Positions 1 through 8,532 are shown, counted from the stretch's first letter. The stretch: 18,977 nucleotides of DNA from an uncultured Macromonas sp. (GCA_946481585.1 CAMLOF010000026.1:1-18977); one strand, 5' to 3'. A program made the numbers and translations. The notes: a model not told the origin generated them from the letters alone.

Positions 1-1157
1 ACGGCGTGATCCACAGCTGGCTGAACCGCCTGCTGCTGCCCGACACCGTGGGCACTGGCGGCGACTCGCACACCCGTTTCCCCATCGGTATTTCCTTCCC
101 CGCTGGCTCTGGCCTGGTGGCCTTCGGTGCCGCCACGGGCGTGATGCCGCTGGACATGCCTGAGTCGGTGCTGGTGCGCTTCAAGGGCCAGATGCAGCCT
201 GGCGTCACCCTGCGTGACCTGGTGCATGCCATTCCCCTGTACGCCATCAAGGCTGGCTTGCTGACCGTGGCCAAGGCGGGCAAGAAGAACATCTTCTCGG
301 GCCGTATCCTGGAAATCGAAGGTCTGCCTGACCTGAAGGTGGAGCAGGCGTTTGAGCTGTCTGATGCGTCGGCCGAGCGTTCCGCTTCGGGCTGCACCAT
401 CAAGCTCAATCCCGAGCCGATCAAGGAATACCTCACCAGCAACATCGTGCTGATGAAGAACATGATCGCCGATGGTTACCAGGACAAGCGCACGCTGGAA
501 CGCCGCATCAAGGCCGTGGAAGCCTGGCTGGCCAAGCCGGACCTGCTGGAAGCCGACAAGGACGCCGAATACGCTGCCGTGATCGAGATCGATCTGAACG
601 AGATCAAGGAACCTATCGTCTGCTGCCCGAACGACCCGGACGACGCCAAGTTCCTGTCCGAAGTGGCTGGTACCAAGATCGATGAAGCCTTCATCGGTTC
701 CTGCATGACCAACATCGGCCACTTCCGCGCAGCATCCAAGGTGCTGGGCGGCGCGCGTGACATCCCGGTCAAGCTGTGGGTGGCCCCGCCGACCAAGATG
801 GACGAGACCGAACTGATCAAGGAAGGCCATTACGCCAACTTCGGCGCAGCCGGTGCCCGCACCGAGATGCCGGGCTGCTCGCTGTGCATGGGCAACCAGG
901 CGCAGGTGCGTGAGGGTGCAACCGTGGTTTCCACCTCGACCCGCAACTTCCCGAACCGCCTGGGCAAGAACACCAATGTGTTCCTGACCAGCGCGGAACT
1001 GGCAGCGGTGTGCTCCAAGCTGGGTCGCATTCCGACCGTGGCCGAGTACCAGGAGGCCGTGGGCATCATCAACAAGGACGCTGCCAACGTCTACAAGTAC
1101 ATGAACTTCGACCAGATCGAAGAGTACGCTGAGACCGCCAAGGGCGTGACGGTTTGA
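1..1157 (+). CDS. acnB: Aconitate hydratase B, C-terminal part (5' end outside window)
   Basis: AcnB interconverts citrate and isocitrate through cis-aconitate in the TCA cycle (in many bacteria also 2-methylaconitate hydration); it is cytosolic and needs a [4Fe-4S] cluster. The frame is open from the left edge (codons begin at base 3), so the gene is cut by the window. The visible ~384 residues are the C-terminal 45% of a family of about 860 residues. Seen: a [11 protein letters not shown] substrate-binding motif near the start, the first cluster Cys in [10 protein letters not shown] (codon 702-704), and two more in [10 protein letters not shown] (codons 876-878 and 885-887). These match the three Fe-S ligand cysteines of AcnB. 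The order of motifs separates it from AcnA/IRP-type aconitases. The TGA at 1155-1157 is followed 18 bases later by a strong terminator, so this is the last gene of its transcript. The internal GTG at 6 is not a real start. Confidence 0.97.
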   Translation, partial: GVIHSWLNRLLLPDTVGTGGDSHTRFPIGISFPAGSGLVAFGAATGVMPLDMPESVLVRFKGQMQPGVTLRDLVHAIPLYAIKAGLLTVAKAGKKNIFSGRILEIEGLPDLKVEQAFELSDASAERSASGCTIKLNPEPIKEYLTSNIVLMKNMIADGYQDKRTLERRIKAVEAWLAKPDLLEADKDAEYAAVIEIDLNEIKEPIVCCPNDPDDAKFLSEVAGTKIDEAFIGSCMTNIGHFRAASKVLGGARDIPVKLWVAPPTKMDETELIKEGHYANFGAAGARTEMPGCSLCMGNQAQVREGATVVSTSTRNFPNRLGKNTNVFLTSAELAAVCSKLGRIPTVAEYQEAVGIINKDAANVYKYMNFDQIEEYAETAKGVTV

Positions 1158-1174
1158 TGCCGACATTGACCTGA

Positions 1175-1208
1175 AACAAAAAACGGCCCTTCGGGGCCGT
1201 TTTTTGTT
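1175..1208 (+). terminator. Intrinsic terminator after acnB
   Basis: A perfect 15-bp stem (1175-1189 with 1194-1208) closes on a TTCG tetraloop. The core is ACGGCCC/GGGCCGT, flanked by A6 on the left arm and T6 on the right arm, so it can work in both directions. It isolates acnB from the aldehyde dehydrogenase control region. Confidence 0.93.
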
Positions 1209-1267
1209 GACCATGCATGGCTTGAAAGGCAGGGCTTCAATCGTCTGCTCCTCTTTTTGGATGACCG

Positions 1268-1295
1268 TGTCACTCAGCTGTCCCGTTTGGTGACA
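1268..1295 (+). promoter_or_regulatory. Candidate upstream activator site (inverted repeat TGTCAC-N16-GTGACA)
   Basis: TGTCAC at 1268-1273 is exactly repeated in inverted form as GTGACA at 1290-1295. A third, imperfect half-site (TGTCCC, 1279-1284) lies 11 bp after the first, one helical turn away. It sits about 120-147 bp upstream of the predicted sigma-54 start point, where enhancer-binding activators normally bind. Which activator binds is not shown by the sequence; AcoR/EatR-type bEBPs are the natural guess for this kind of aldehyde dehydrogenase. Confidence 0.42.
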
Positions 1296-1348
1296 GGTGT
1301 GCTATTGCGGAACGGTGTGATGGGCGCTTTGCTTGTTGCTTGTTGGAA

Positions 1349-1367
1349 AAATCAATACAAATCAATA
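1349..1367 (+). repeat. Tandem direct repeat AAATCAATA (10-bp period)
   Basis: AAATCAATA occurs at 1349-1357 and again at 1359-1367, separated by one base, i.e. in helical phase. The second copy overlaps the predicted IHF site. The AT-rich tract stands out in GC-rich DNA and may be intrinsically bent. Confidence 0.6.
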
Positions 1368-1372
1368 GCTTG
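1360..1372 (+). promoter_or_regulatory. Consensus IHF-binding site
   Basis: AATCAATAGCTTG fits the IHF consensus WATCAANNNNTTR at every specified base. It lies between the inverted-repeat UAS and the -24/-12 element, about 18 bp before the -24 box, the usual place for IHF at a sigma-54 promoter, where it loops the enhancer-bound activator to the polymerase. Confidence 0.5.
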
Positions 1373-1388
1373 CGATTTCATGCGTGCC

Positions 1389-1404
1389 TGGCACGGCAAT
1401 TGAT
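1389..1404 (+). promoter_or_regulatory. Candidate sigma-54 (-24/-12) promoter for the aldehyde dehydrogenase gene
   Basis: TGGCACGGCAATTGAT matches the RpoN consensus TGGCAC-N5-TTGCW except that the -12 C is A. GG (1390-1391) and GA (1402-1403) are 10 bases apart as required. It predicts a transcript start near 1414 and a leader of about 46 nt. The -12 mismatch lowers confidence, but the UAS and IHF site upstream support it. No convincing sigma-70 promoter was found between 1209 and 1460. Confidence 0.45.
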
Positions 1405-1460
1405 CTGTGGTATGTGCCGAACCGGCAGTTTCCATCCCACGTTCAACAGAGGAAGACAGC

Positions 1461-2981
<1,521 letters not shown>

Positions 2982-3003
2982 TCCTCGCAAGGTTTGGGAC
3001 TGC

Positions 3004-3036
3004 AAGGGGGAGGCGGGTGACCGCTTCCCCTTTTTT
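3004..3036 (+). terminator. Intrinsic terminator between aldehyde dehydrogenase and DUF779 genes
   Basis: A 10-bp stem (GGGGAGGCGG 3007-3016 with CCGCTTCCCC 3021-3030, one G-U pair) closes on a GTGA (GNRA) tetraloop and is followed by T6 (3031-3036). Two A's at 3004-3005 can extend the stem. It lies 25-55 bases after the aldehyde dehydrogenase stop and ends 24 bases before the DUF779 ATG, so it would attenuate rather than forbid co-transcription. Confidence 0.85.
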
Positions 3037-3060
3037 GGCTTTCAGAACAAGGAGACAGAC

Positions 3061-3432
3061 ATGGTTGAAAAAGTCGTGGCGACACCGTCAGCGGTGGACC
3101 TGATTGAGCGCCTCAAGGCCAAGCACGGCCCCGGCCTGATGTTTCACCAGAGCGGGGGCTGCTGTGACAACAGTGCCGCCAACTGCTACCTGCTGGGTGA
3201 ACTCACCATCGGGGGCGGGGATGTCTATCTGGGCGACATTGGCGGCTGCCCTTTCTACATTGGCAAGGCCCAGTACGAATACTGGCGCCACACGCAGCTC
3301 ATCATCGACGTGATTGAGGGCACGGGTGGCACTTTTTCGCTGGAAGGTCCCGAGGGCAAAGCCTTCCACACAAGGTCCCGCGTCTTCACGCCTGCGGAGC
3401 TGGCAGAACTGGGCTTTTCCGACACACCCTGA
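3061..3432 (+). CDS. DUF779 family protein (partner of aldehyde dehydrogenase)
   Basis: A 123-residue cytosolic protein of unknown biochemical role. The family (DUF779) is commonly encoded next to AcoD/ExaC-type aldehyde dehydrogenases, as here. Seen: an N-terminal helix, then FHQSGGCCDNSAANC with Cys34, Cys35 and Cys42, GDIGGCPFYIG with Cys63, and QYEYWRHTQ with His77. His29 and His103 are also present. The clustered Cys/His residues could form a metal or redox site, but that is inference. There is no signal peptide or membrane segment. AAGGAG at 3049-3054 precedes the ATG with 6-nt spacing. The gene lies 79 bp after the dehydrogenase with a terminator hairpin between them, so it is probably made at a lower level than the enzyme. 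Confidence 0.9.
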   Translation: MVEKVVATPSAVDLIERLKAKHGPGLMFHQSGGCCDNSAANCYLLGELTIGGGDVYLGDIGGCPFYIGKAQYEYWRHTQLIIDVIEGTGGTFSLEGPEGKAFHTRSRVFTPAELAELGFSDTP

Positions 3433-3442
3433 TTGACAAGCG

Positions 3443-3473
3443 CCAGGGCTGGCAACGCGGCATTCAGCCCTGG
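3443..3473 (+). repeat. Perfect inverted repeat upstream of the DUF3095 gene
   Basis: CCAGGGCTG (3443-3451) and CAGCCCTGG (3465-3473) form a perfect 9-bp dyad with a 13-base spacer. No T-run follows, so it is a poor terminator. It ends just before TACACT (3475-3480), a possible -10 element, so it may be an operator. A TTGACA at 3433-3438 overlaps the end of the DUF779 gene but is too far (36 bp) from TACACT to pair with it. Confidence 0.45.
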
Positions 3474-3520
3474 TTACACTGCGTCAAAACCACCGGCCTG
3501 GTGGCACTGTTGTCCCGCCT

Positions 3521-3524
3521 GGAG
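3521..3524 (+). promoter_or_regulatory. Ribosome-binding site deciding the TTG start of the DUF3095 gene
   Basis: GGAG lies 7 nt before a TTG at 3532 that opens the sequence TSDDFYRSLP, the expected N-terminus of the family. No ATG or GTG exists in frame at the right place. Confidence 0.6.
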
Positions 3525-3531
3525 CACATCG

Positions 3532-4719
3532 TTGACGTCTGACGACTTCTATCGGTCGCTACCCGCTTTGCCCGCATTCGAGGCAGCGATGAATGTCGAT
3601 CTCCACGCTGACCTGCCGGACGATTGGTGGGTCGTTGTTGCGGACGTGGTGGATTCAACCCGAGCCATTGCGGCGGGTGACTACAAGCAGGTCAACACCG
3701 TAGGGGTGGCCTGCATAGCAGCGGTGGTCAACGTTGACCGCACTGTGGCCATTCCCTACCTGTTTGGCGGTGACGGGGCCATGTTGGCTGTGCCGGAGCG
3801 TTTGAAAGCCGCCGCTGCATCTGCGTTGCGTGGTGCGCAGCGCCTGGCCGCTCAGAGCTTTGGCCTGGATTTGCGTGCAGGCATGGTGCGCACGTCTGCC
3901 TTGCGCAGCCAGGGGCATTGGGTGCGGCTGGCCAAAGTCGCTTTGTCCGAGCAGGTCAGCCTGCCAGTGTTTTCGGGGCGCGGCTGGGAAGAGGCCGAGC
4001 GCCTGCTCAAGGCTGGTGACGGTGCGGTGTTCGAGTGCATTCACGCCGCAGACGAGCCCGCCGAGGCAGACTTCAACGGGTTCGAGTGCCGCTGGCAGCA
4101 TGTGCCCAGCGTCAGAGGGCACAAGCTCTCGCTCATTGTTGCCGCAACTTCCACCGACGCGACCATCAACCAGGCAACGTACCGCCGCGTGCTGGCCGCG
4201 CTGCAAGAGCGGGTGGGGGACACCGAACAGCACCACCCGCTTCGTGTTGATCAGCTCAATCTCACGTTCCGCTCGGGCCTGTTGGCCAACGAAAGCCGGG
4301 TGCGTACCCACGGGCAGGGCTGGCTGGCGCGATGGCGCTACATACTGCGACTCTACGGATTGAACCTGGCGGGCAAGTGGTTGTTCTGGCGCCGCGCTGG
4401 TGACCCCGCAGACCGTTGGGGCCGTTACCGTGCAGATCTGGTGCGCCAGACGGACCACCGCAAGTTCGACGGCGCCCTGCGCACGGTGCTGGACGTGAGC
4501 GATGAGCAGGAAGTGCTGCTGCGGGACTGGCTGGAGTCAGAAAGGCGGGGCGGCAGTCTGGTGTATGGCATGCACCGCTCCAACGAGGCGCTCATTACCT
4601 GCCTGGTGGAGTCTTACGACGGCAAACACATGCACTTTGTCGATGGCAGCGACGGGGGCTACGCCCTGGCCGCGCGTCAATTGAAGGCGCAGTTGGCGGC
4701 ATGGCAGCCAACCGCCTGA
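3532..4719 (+). CDS. DUF3095 family protein with cyclase-like N-terminal domain
   Basis: Function unknown. The product from the TTG at 3532 is 395 residues, close to family length; the frame stays open back to 3433, but that segment is not family-like. Seen: SDDFYRSLP (3-11); WWVVVADVVDSTRAI (32-46); IPYLFGGDGAMLAVP (74-88); LDLRAGMVRTS (112-122); and a C-terminal block with GMHRSNEALITC (346-357) and HFVDGSDGGYALAARQLK (368-385). The first three blocks resemble a class III nucleotide cyclase core: an ADVV-x-ST strand with metal-ligand Asp38, a GGDG hairpin with Asp81, and a strand with Arg115. Known cyclases need both Asp residues for metal binding, and both are here; whether the protein makes a cyclic nucleotide is not known. 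No membrane segment or signal peptide is visible. It begins 99 bp after the DUF779 gene and 60 bp before trhP, and probably has its own promoter. Confidence 0.85.
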   Translation: MTSDDFYRSLPALPAFEAAMNVDLHADLPDDWWVVVADVVDSTRAIAAGDYKQVNTVGVACIAAVVNVDRTVAIPYLFGGDGAMLAVPERLKAAAASALRGAQRLAAQSFGLDLRAGMVRTSALRSQGHWVRLAKVALSEQVSLPVFSGRGWEEAERLLKAGDGAVFECIHAADEPAEADFNGFECRWQHVPSVRGHKLSLIVAATSTDATINQATYRRVLAALQERVGDTEQHHPLRVDQLNLTFRSGLLANESRVRTHGQGWLARWRYILRLYGLNLAGKWLFWRRAGDPADRWGRYRADLVRQTDHRKFDGALRTVLDVSDEQEVLLRDWLESERRGGSLVYGMHRSNEALITCLVESYDGKHMHFVDGSDGGYALAARQLKAQLAAWQPTA

Positions 4720-4766
4720 CCCCCTGCCAGGCAAGGGCATTTTCGGCAGGCAATTCGGAAACGGCG

Positions 4767-4772
4767 GACAAT
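4767..4772 (+). promoter_or_regulatory. Possible -10 element for trhP (near-leaderless transcript)
   Basis: GACAAT resembles a sigma-70 -10 box and ends 7 bases before the ATG at 4780, so the predicted start point is at or just before the start codon. No Shine-Dalgarno sequence lies between it and the ATG. No good -35 was found, so support is weak. Confidence 0.35.
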
Positions 4773-4779
4773 ACGCGCC

Positions 4780-6159
4780 ATGAAATCCCCAGAACTGCTG
4801 CTGCCCGCCGGTTCGCTGGACAAGATGCGGGCCGCCTACGACTTCGGCGCTGACGCCGTCTATGCCGGTCAACCGCGCTATTCCCTGCGCGCGCGCAACA
4901 ACGAATTCCGCCTGGAGCAACTCGCCCAGGGCATCCAGGAAGCCCACGCGCGCGGCAAGAAGCTCTTCGTCACCAGCAACCTCATCGCCCACAACGACAA
5001 GGTGCGCACCTACCTGCGTGACATCGAGCCCATCATCGAGCTCAAGCCCGACGCGCTGATCATGGCCGACCCCGGCCTGATCATGCAGGTTCGCGAGAAG
5101 TGGCCCGAGGTGCCGATCCACCTGTCCGTTCAGGCCAACACCACCAACTGGGCCACGGTGAAATTCTGGCAGAAGGTGGGCGTCACGCGCATCATCCTTT
5201 CCCGCGAACTCAGCCTGGACGAGGTCGAGGCCATTCGCAACGAATGTCCGGACATGGAGCTGGAGGTGTTTGTGCACGGCGCGCTGTGCATTGCATACTC
5301 TGGGCGTTGCCTGCTCAGCGGTTACTTCAACCGGCGCGACCCCAACCAGGGCACCTGCACCAACGCCTGCCGTTGGGAATACGGTACCCAGGCAGCCACC
5401 GAAGACGCCGTGACCGGCGAAGCCGTGCCGGCGGAGCGCATGGGTTCGGACTTCAACTTTGCCGAAGCGCGCACCGAGGCCGAAACCGCCTTCTCCACAT
5501 GTGGCAGCGGCCAGCGCCACCCGGCGGCCGACCGTGTCTACCTGATCGAGGAAAAGGGCCGCCCTGGTGAACTCATGCCCATCATGGAAGACGAGCACGG
5601 CACCTACATCATGAACAGCAAGGACCTGCGTGCCGTGGAGCACGTGGAGCGGCTGTGCAAGATCGGGATCGATTCCCTCAAGATCGAGGGCCGCACCAAG
5701 AGCTTGTACTACGTGGCGCGCACGGCGCAGGTGTACCGTCGCGCCATCGACGACGCCATGGCGGGCCGCCCCTTCAACCCGGAACTGCTGATGGAGCTGG
5801 AAGGCCTGGCCAACCGCGGCTACACCGGCGGCCTGCTGGAGCGCCGCCCGGCGCAGGATTACCAGAACTACATCAGCGGCCATTCCGAACTGCACCGCAG
5901 CCACTTTGTGGGCGAGGTGCGCGGCGTGCGCGCCGACGGCTGGGCCGAGGTCGAAACCAAGAACCGCTTCTCCGTGGGTGACCGTATCGAAGTGATCCAC
6001 CCCAGCGGCAACCGCATCGTTCAGCTTGATGCGATGCAAAACCTGGACGGCCAGCCTGTGCAGGTGGCGCAGGGCAGCCCGGTGCGCGTGTTCGTGCCGC
6101 TGGGCGGGCCGGTGGAGGGCGCCTTGCTGGCGCGTTTGCTGGAGCCCGTGGCTGCTTGA
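4780..6159 (+). CDS. trhP: tRNA 5-hydroxyuridine-forming protein TrhP (YegQ), peptidase U32 family
   Basis: In E. coli TrhP (YegQ) takes part in prephenate-dependent hydroxylation of U34 in tRNA wobble positions, giving 5-hydroxyuridine. It belongs to the U32 family once thought to be peptidases. The 459 residues match the ~450 of E. coli YegQ. Seen: an N-terminal ELLLPAGSLDKMRAAYDFGADAVYAG barrel start (5-30), QANTTN (118-123), the U32 signature VFVHGALCIAYSGRCLLSG (163-181), and DEHGTYIMNSKDLR and SLKIEGRTKS further on. Cys170, Cys177, Cys193 and Cys197 cluster as expected for an Fe-S site of this family. A C-terminal beta-barrel-like region with NRFSVGDRIEVI follows. The ATG at 4780 begins the family-typical KSPELLLPAG. 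It stands alone between DUF3095 and the convergent hemL. Confidence 0.93.
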   Translation: MKSPELLLPAGSLDKMRAAYDFGADAVYAGQPRYSLRARNNEFRLEQLAQGIQEAHARGKKLFVTSNLIAHNDKVRTYLRDIEPIIELKPDALIMADPGLIMQVREKWPEVPIHLSVQANTTNWATVKFWQKVGVTRIILSRELSLDEVEAIRNECPDMELEVFVHGALCIAYSGRCLLSGYFNRRDPNQGTCTNACRWEYGTQAATEDAVTGEAVPAERMGSDFNFAEARTEAETAFSTCGSGQRHPAADRVYLIEEKGRPGELMPIMEDEHGTYIMNSKDLRAVEHVERLCKIGIDSLKIEGRTKSLYYVARTAQVYRRAIDDAMAGRPFNPELLMELEGLANRGYTGGLLERRPAQDYQNYISGHSELHRSHFVGEVRGVRADGWAEVETKNRFSVGDRIEVIHPSGNRIVQLDAMQNLDGQPVQVAQGSPVRVFVPLGGPVEGALLARLLEPVAA

Positions 6160-6160
6160 G

Positions 6161-6193
6161 TAAAAAACGGGCTGTTCTGCAGCCCGTTTTTTA
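6161..6193 (+). terminator. Bidirectional terminator between convergent trhP and hemL
   Basis: A 14-bp perfect stem (6161-6174 with 6180-6193) has core ACGGGCTG/CAGCCCGT, A6 on the left and T6 on the right, and loop TTCTG. It starts 2 bases after the trhP stop and lies 17 bases past the end of hemL on the other strand, so it can serve both genes. Confidence 0.93.
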
Positions 6194-6209
6194 TTGGCGT
6201 TGCGCGCGG

Positions 6210-7505
6210 TCAGAGCGTCGCGAACACCTCGCGTGCGGCTGCCACAGTGGCCTGCACGTCAGCTTCGGAGTGCGCTGCGCTCACAAAGCCAGCTTCGTAC
6301 AGTGCGGGTGCGAAGTACACGCCGCGGTCCAGCATGCCGTGGAAGAACTTGTTGAAGCGCGGACCGTCGGTAGTCATCACCGTCGCGTAGTTCTGCGGCA
6401 GTGTGTCCATCAGGAAAAAGCCGAACATGCCGCCCTGGCTGTCGCCACAGAAGGGTACGCCGGCGTCCTTGGCAGCCTGGGTCAGGCCCTGCACCAGACT
6501 TTGGGTGCGGGCGGTGAGTGCATCAAAGAAGCCCGGTTTCTGGATCTCGCGCAACGTGGCCAGGCCGCAGGCAGTGGCCACCGGGTTGCCGCTCAGCGTA
6601 CCTGCCTGGTACACCGCACCCAGCGGTGCCAACTGCTCCATCACCGCGCGCTTGGCGCCGAAAGCTGCCAGCGGCATGCCGCCGCCGATCACCTTGCCCA
6701 TCACCGTCATGTCGGGCTCGAAACCCGGGATCAACTTGGCATACACGCTCTGGGCACAACCCAGCGCCACGCGGAAGCCCGTCATCACCTCGTCAAAGGC
6801 CAGCAGGGCGCCGTGCTGGGTGCACAGCTCGCGGCAGCGCTTCATGAAAGGCACGCTGGCACGCACGAAGTTCATGTTGCCCGCAATGGGCTCGATGATC
6901 AGGCAGGCGATGTCGTCGCCGTGCTGCTTGAATGCAGCTTCCAGCTGCTCGATGTTGTTGTACTCGAGCACCAGGGTGTGCTGCACCACCTCGGGCGGCA
7001 CGCCTGCGCTGGTGGGGTTGCCAAAGGTGGCCAGGCCAGAGCCTGCCTTGACCAGCAGCGCATCGGCATGCCCGTGGTAGCAGCCTTCGAACTTGATGAT
7101 CTTCTTGCGGCCGGTGGCCCCGCGCGCCAGGCGGATGGTGCTCATGCCCGCCTCGGTGCCCGAGCTGACGAGGCGCACCATGTCGATGCTCGGCACGAGC
7201 TTGACGATTTCTTCCGCCAGTTCCACTTCGCGTTCGGTGGGCGCGCCGTAGCTGAAGCCCTCCAGCACAGCCTTCTGCACGGCCTCCAGCACGGCGGGGT
7301 GGCCGTGGCCCAGGATCATCGGCCCCCAGGAGCCGATGTAGTCGATGTAGCGCTGGTCGTTGGCGTCCCAAAAATACGCGCCCTGGGCGCGTTGCACGAA
7401 GCGCGGCGTGCCACCCACGGCCTTGAAGGCACGCACGGGGGAGTTCACGCCACCGGGGATGAGCGCCTTGGCGCGGTCGAACAGGGTCTGGTTGCGGTCT
7501 GTCAT
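6210..7505 (-). CDS. hemL: Glutamate-1-semialdehyde 2,1-aminomutase
   Basis: HemL turns glutamate-1-semialdehyde into 5-aminolevulinate, the first committed precursor of heme and other tetrapyrroles, using PLP in the cytosol (C5 pathway, after HemA). At 431 residues it matches the family (~426). Seen: [14 protein letters not shown] (14-27), [13 protein letters not shown] (58-70), the phosphate-binding SSGTEA (114-119), the YHGH motif (143-146), FDEVMTGFR with PLP-contacting Asp238 (237-245), and Schiff-base Lys271 in [10 protein letters not shown]. The ATG (complement of 7503-7505) gives the family-typical [11 protein letters not shown] start, although the ribosome-binding site is weak. It follows the thiD-like gene by 35 bp on the same strand, so the two are probably co-transcribed, and it ends at the shared terminator with trhP. 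Confidence 0.97.
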   Translation of the reverse strand: MTDRNQTLFDRAKALIPGGVNSPVRAFKAVGGTPRFVQRAQGAYFWDANDQRYIDYIGSWGPMILGHGHPAVLEAVQKAVLEGFSYGAPTEREVELAEEIVKLVPSIDMVRLVSSGTEAGMSTIRLARGATGRKKIIKFEGCYHGHADALLVKAGSGLATFGNPTSAGVPPEVVQHTLVLEYNNIEQLEAAFKQHGDDIACLIIEPIAGNMNFVRASVPFMKRCRELCTQHGALLAFDEVMTGFRVALGCAQSVYAKLIPGFEPDMTVMGKVIGGGMPLAAFGAKRAVMEQLAPLGAVYQAGTLSGNPVATACGLATLREIQKPGFFDALTARTQSLVQGLTQAAKDAGVPFCGDSQGGMFGFFLMDTLPQNYATVMTTDGPRFNKFFHGMLDRGVYFAPALYEAGFVSAAHSEADVQATVAAAREVFATL

Positions 7506-7540
7506 GGTGTTGCTATTGGATCGTTGCCGGGAGGGGCGAT

Positions 7541-8467
7541 TCAGTGTGAGGTGTCACCCAGGGGGAAGGGGGCCAAACCTTCGGTTGACGGAGGCTCCTC
7601 GTCGTCGGATTCTTCGTGTGCCCAAAAAAGCCGGTCTGGCACGGCGTGGCCCATGCCTGGCTGAAAACCAGCGTCCAGGCATTGGTCAAGGTAGGTCAAG
7701 GCGTCGGCCACAGCGCTCTGCAGGTCGGCACCACCGCCCAGCAGGGCGCACAGCGTGGCAGAGAGCGTGTCCCCCGCGCCTGTGAACGTGGCTTCAAAGC
7801 GTTCGTAGCGGGCGGTGGCCAGCACCGTTTCAGGCGAAGCCAGGTGGCTTTCCAGGTACTGGTCGGGTGCGTTGAAACCCGTGACCAGTGTGTACGGTAC
7901 GCCATGCTCGGCGGCGGCACGGGCTACGTCGCGTGGGCCCGGCGGGCGGTCTTCCGGCCAATCGGGCAGCAGCCAGCGGCACAGTGTGCTGTGGTTGCCT
8001 ACCAGCACTGTGGCCTGGGGCAGCAGCAGTTCCGCATAGGCGTCAAGGTAGTTTTCCAGGTCCACCTCGTCCCACCATGCCAGGTTGGGCATGTAGGCAA
8101 TCACGGGCGCGTCGCTGTAGTCCGACAGGATTTCGGCGATGGTGCTGAGGTTTTCCGCGCTGCCCGCGAAGCCGACCTTGAAGGCCTGCACGCTCATGTC
8201 TTCCAGGGCGCAGCGCGCCTGGTCGTCCACGACATCCTCGTCCAGCGCAACATGGTGGTGGATGCTGCGTGTGTCGCGCACATAGGTGCCTGTGGCCACG
8301 GCCAGCACGTGGCAAGAGGCGCTGCTCATCGCCGTCAGGTCTGCTGCCAGGCCGCCAGCGCCGCTGGGGTCGTTGGCGTTGAAGCTCATCACACAGGGCA
8401 GCGATGCCAGGGCGTCGTCGCCAGCGGCGGGCGCGCCCGGAGGCGGCAAGTCAAAAGAAGGGGTCAT
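7541..8467 (-). CDS. thiD: ThiD-like (hydroxymethylpyrimidine/phosphomethylpyrimidine) kinase, divergent
   Basis: By family it phosphorylates 4-amino-5-hydroxymethyl-2-methylpyrimidine and its monophosphate for thiamin synthesis. The 308-residue product has the ribokinase-like fold: [20 protein letters not shown] (29-48) matches the ThiD N-terminal substrate/phosphate loop, and [16 protein letters not shown] (228-243) is the C-terminal anion-hole motif. The motif has Asp233 where canonical ThiD has Cys (GTGCT); Asp is the rule in pyridoxal kinases and ribokinases, so the substrate is less certain than the fold. It is longer than E. coli ThiD (266), with an N-terminal Pro/Ala extension and an acidic C-terminal tail (EESDDEE, 285-291). 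The ATG is the complement of 8465-8467. It precedes hemL by 35 bp and is divergent from the rubredoxin gene across 65 bp. Confidence 0.8.
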   Translation of the reverse strand: MTPSFDLPPPGAPAAGDDALASLPCVMSFNANDPSGAGGLAADLTAMSSASCHVLAVATGTYVRDTRSIHHHVALDEDVVDDQARCALEDMSVQAFKVGFAGSAENLSTIAEILSDYSDAPVIAYMPNLAWWDEVDLENYLDAYAELLLPQATVLVGNHSTLCRWLLPDWPEDRPPGPRDVARAAAEHGVPYTLVTGFNAPDQYLESHLASPETVLATARYERFEATFTGAGDTLSATLCALLGGGADLQSAVADALTYLDQCLDAGFQPGMGHAVPDRLFWAHEESDDEEPPSTEGLAPFPLGDTSH

Positions 8468-8494
8468 TCGCAGGATGGGCCGTGGCGGCCCCGA

Positions 8495-8500
8495 TACAAT
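8495..8500 (+). promoter_or_regulatory. Possible -10 element for the rubredoxin-pil cluster
   Basis: TACAAT lies in the 65-bp divergent gap between thiD and the rubredoxin gene and would start transcription near 8507. No clear -35 is seen at 16-18 bp. On the opposite strand TAGAAT (complement of 8507-8512) could serve thiD, so the two promoters may overlap. Confidence 0.4.
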
Positions 8501-8532
8501 GAACCCATTCTAAGACAAGCGTTTTTTCCAAG

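Noticed and set aside
1407..1460. Extended start for the aldehyde dehydrogenase at 1407
   Set aside because: It lies at about the predicted transcript start, has no ribosome-binding site, and would add 18 residues not seen in the family; the ATG at 1461 has a good one.
3433..3480. TTGACA (3433) with TACACT (3475) as one sigma-70 promoter
   Set aside because: The spacing of 36 bp is about twice the workable distance; only the TACACT box is kept as a weak candidate.
4537..6039. 500-codon minus-strand open frame opposite trhP
   Set aside because: Antisense shadow that also spans the DUF3095-trhP gap; no recognisable motifs or ribosome-binding site.
6156..7664. 502-codon plus-strand open frame opposite hemL
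   Set aside because: Runs through the trhP terminator and antisense to hemL; composition is typical of an antisense frame.
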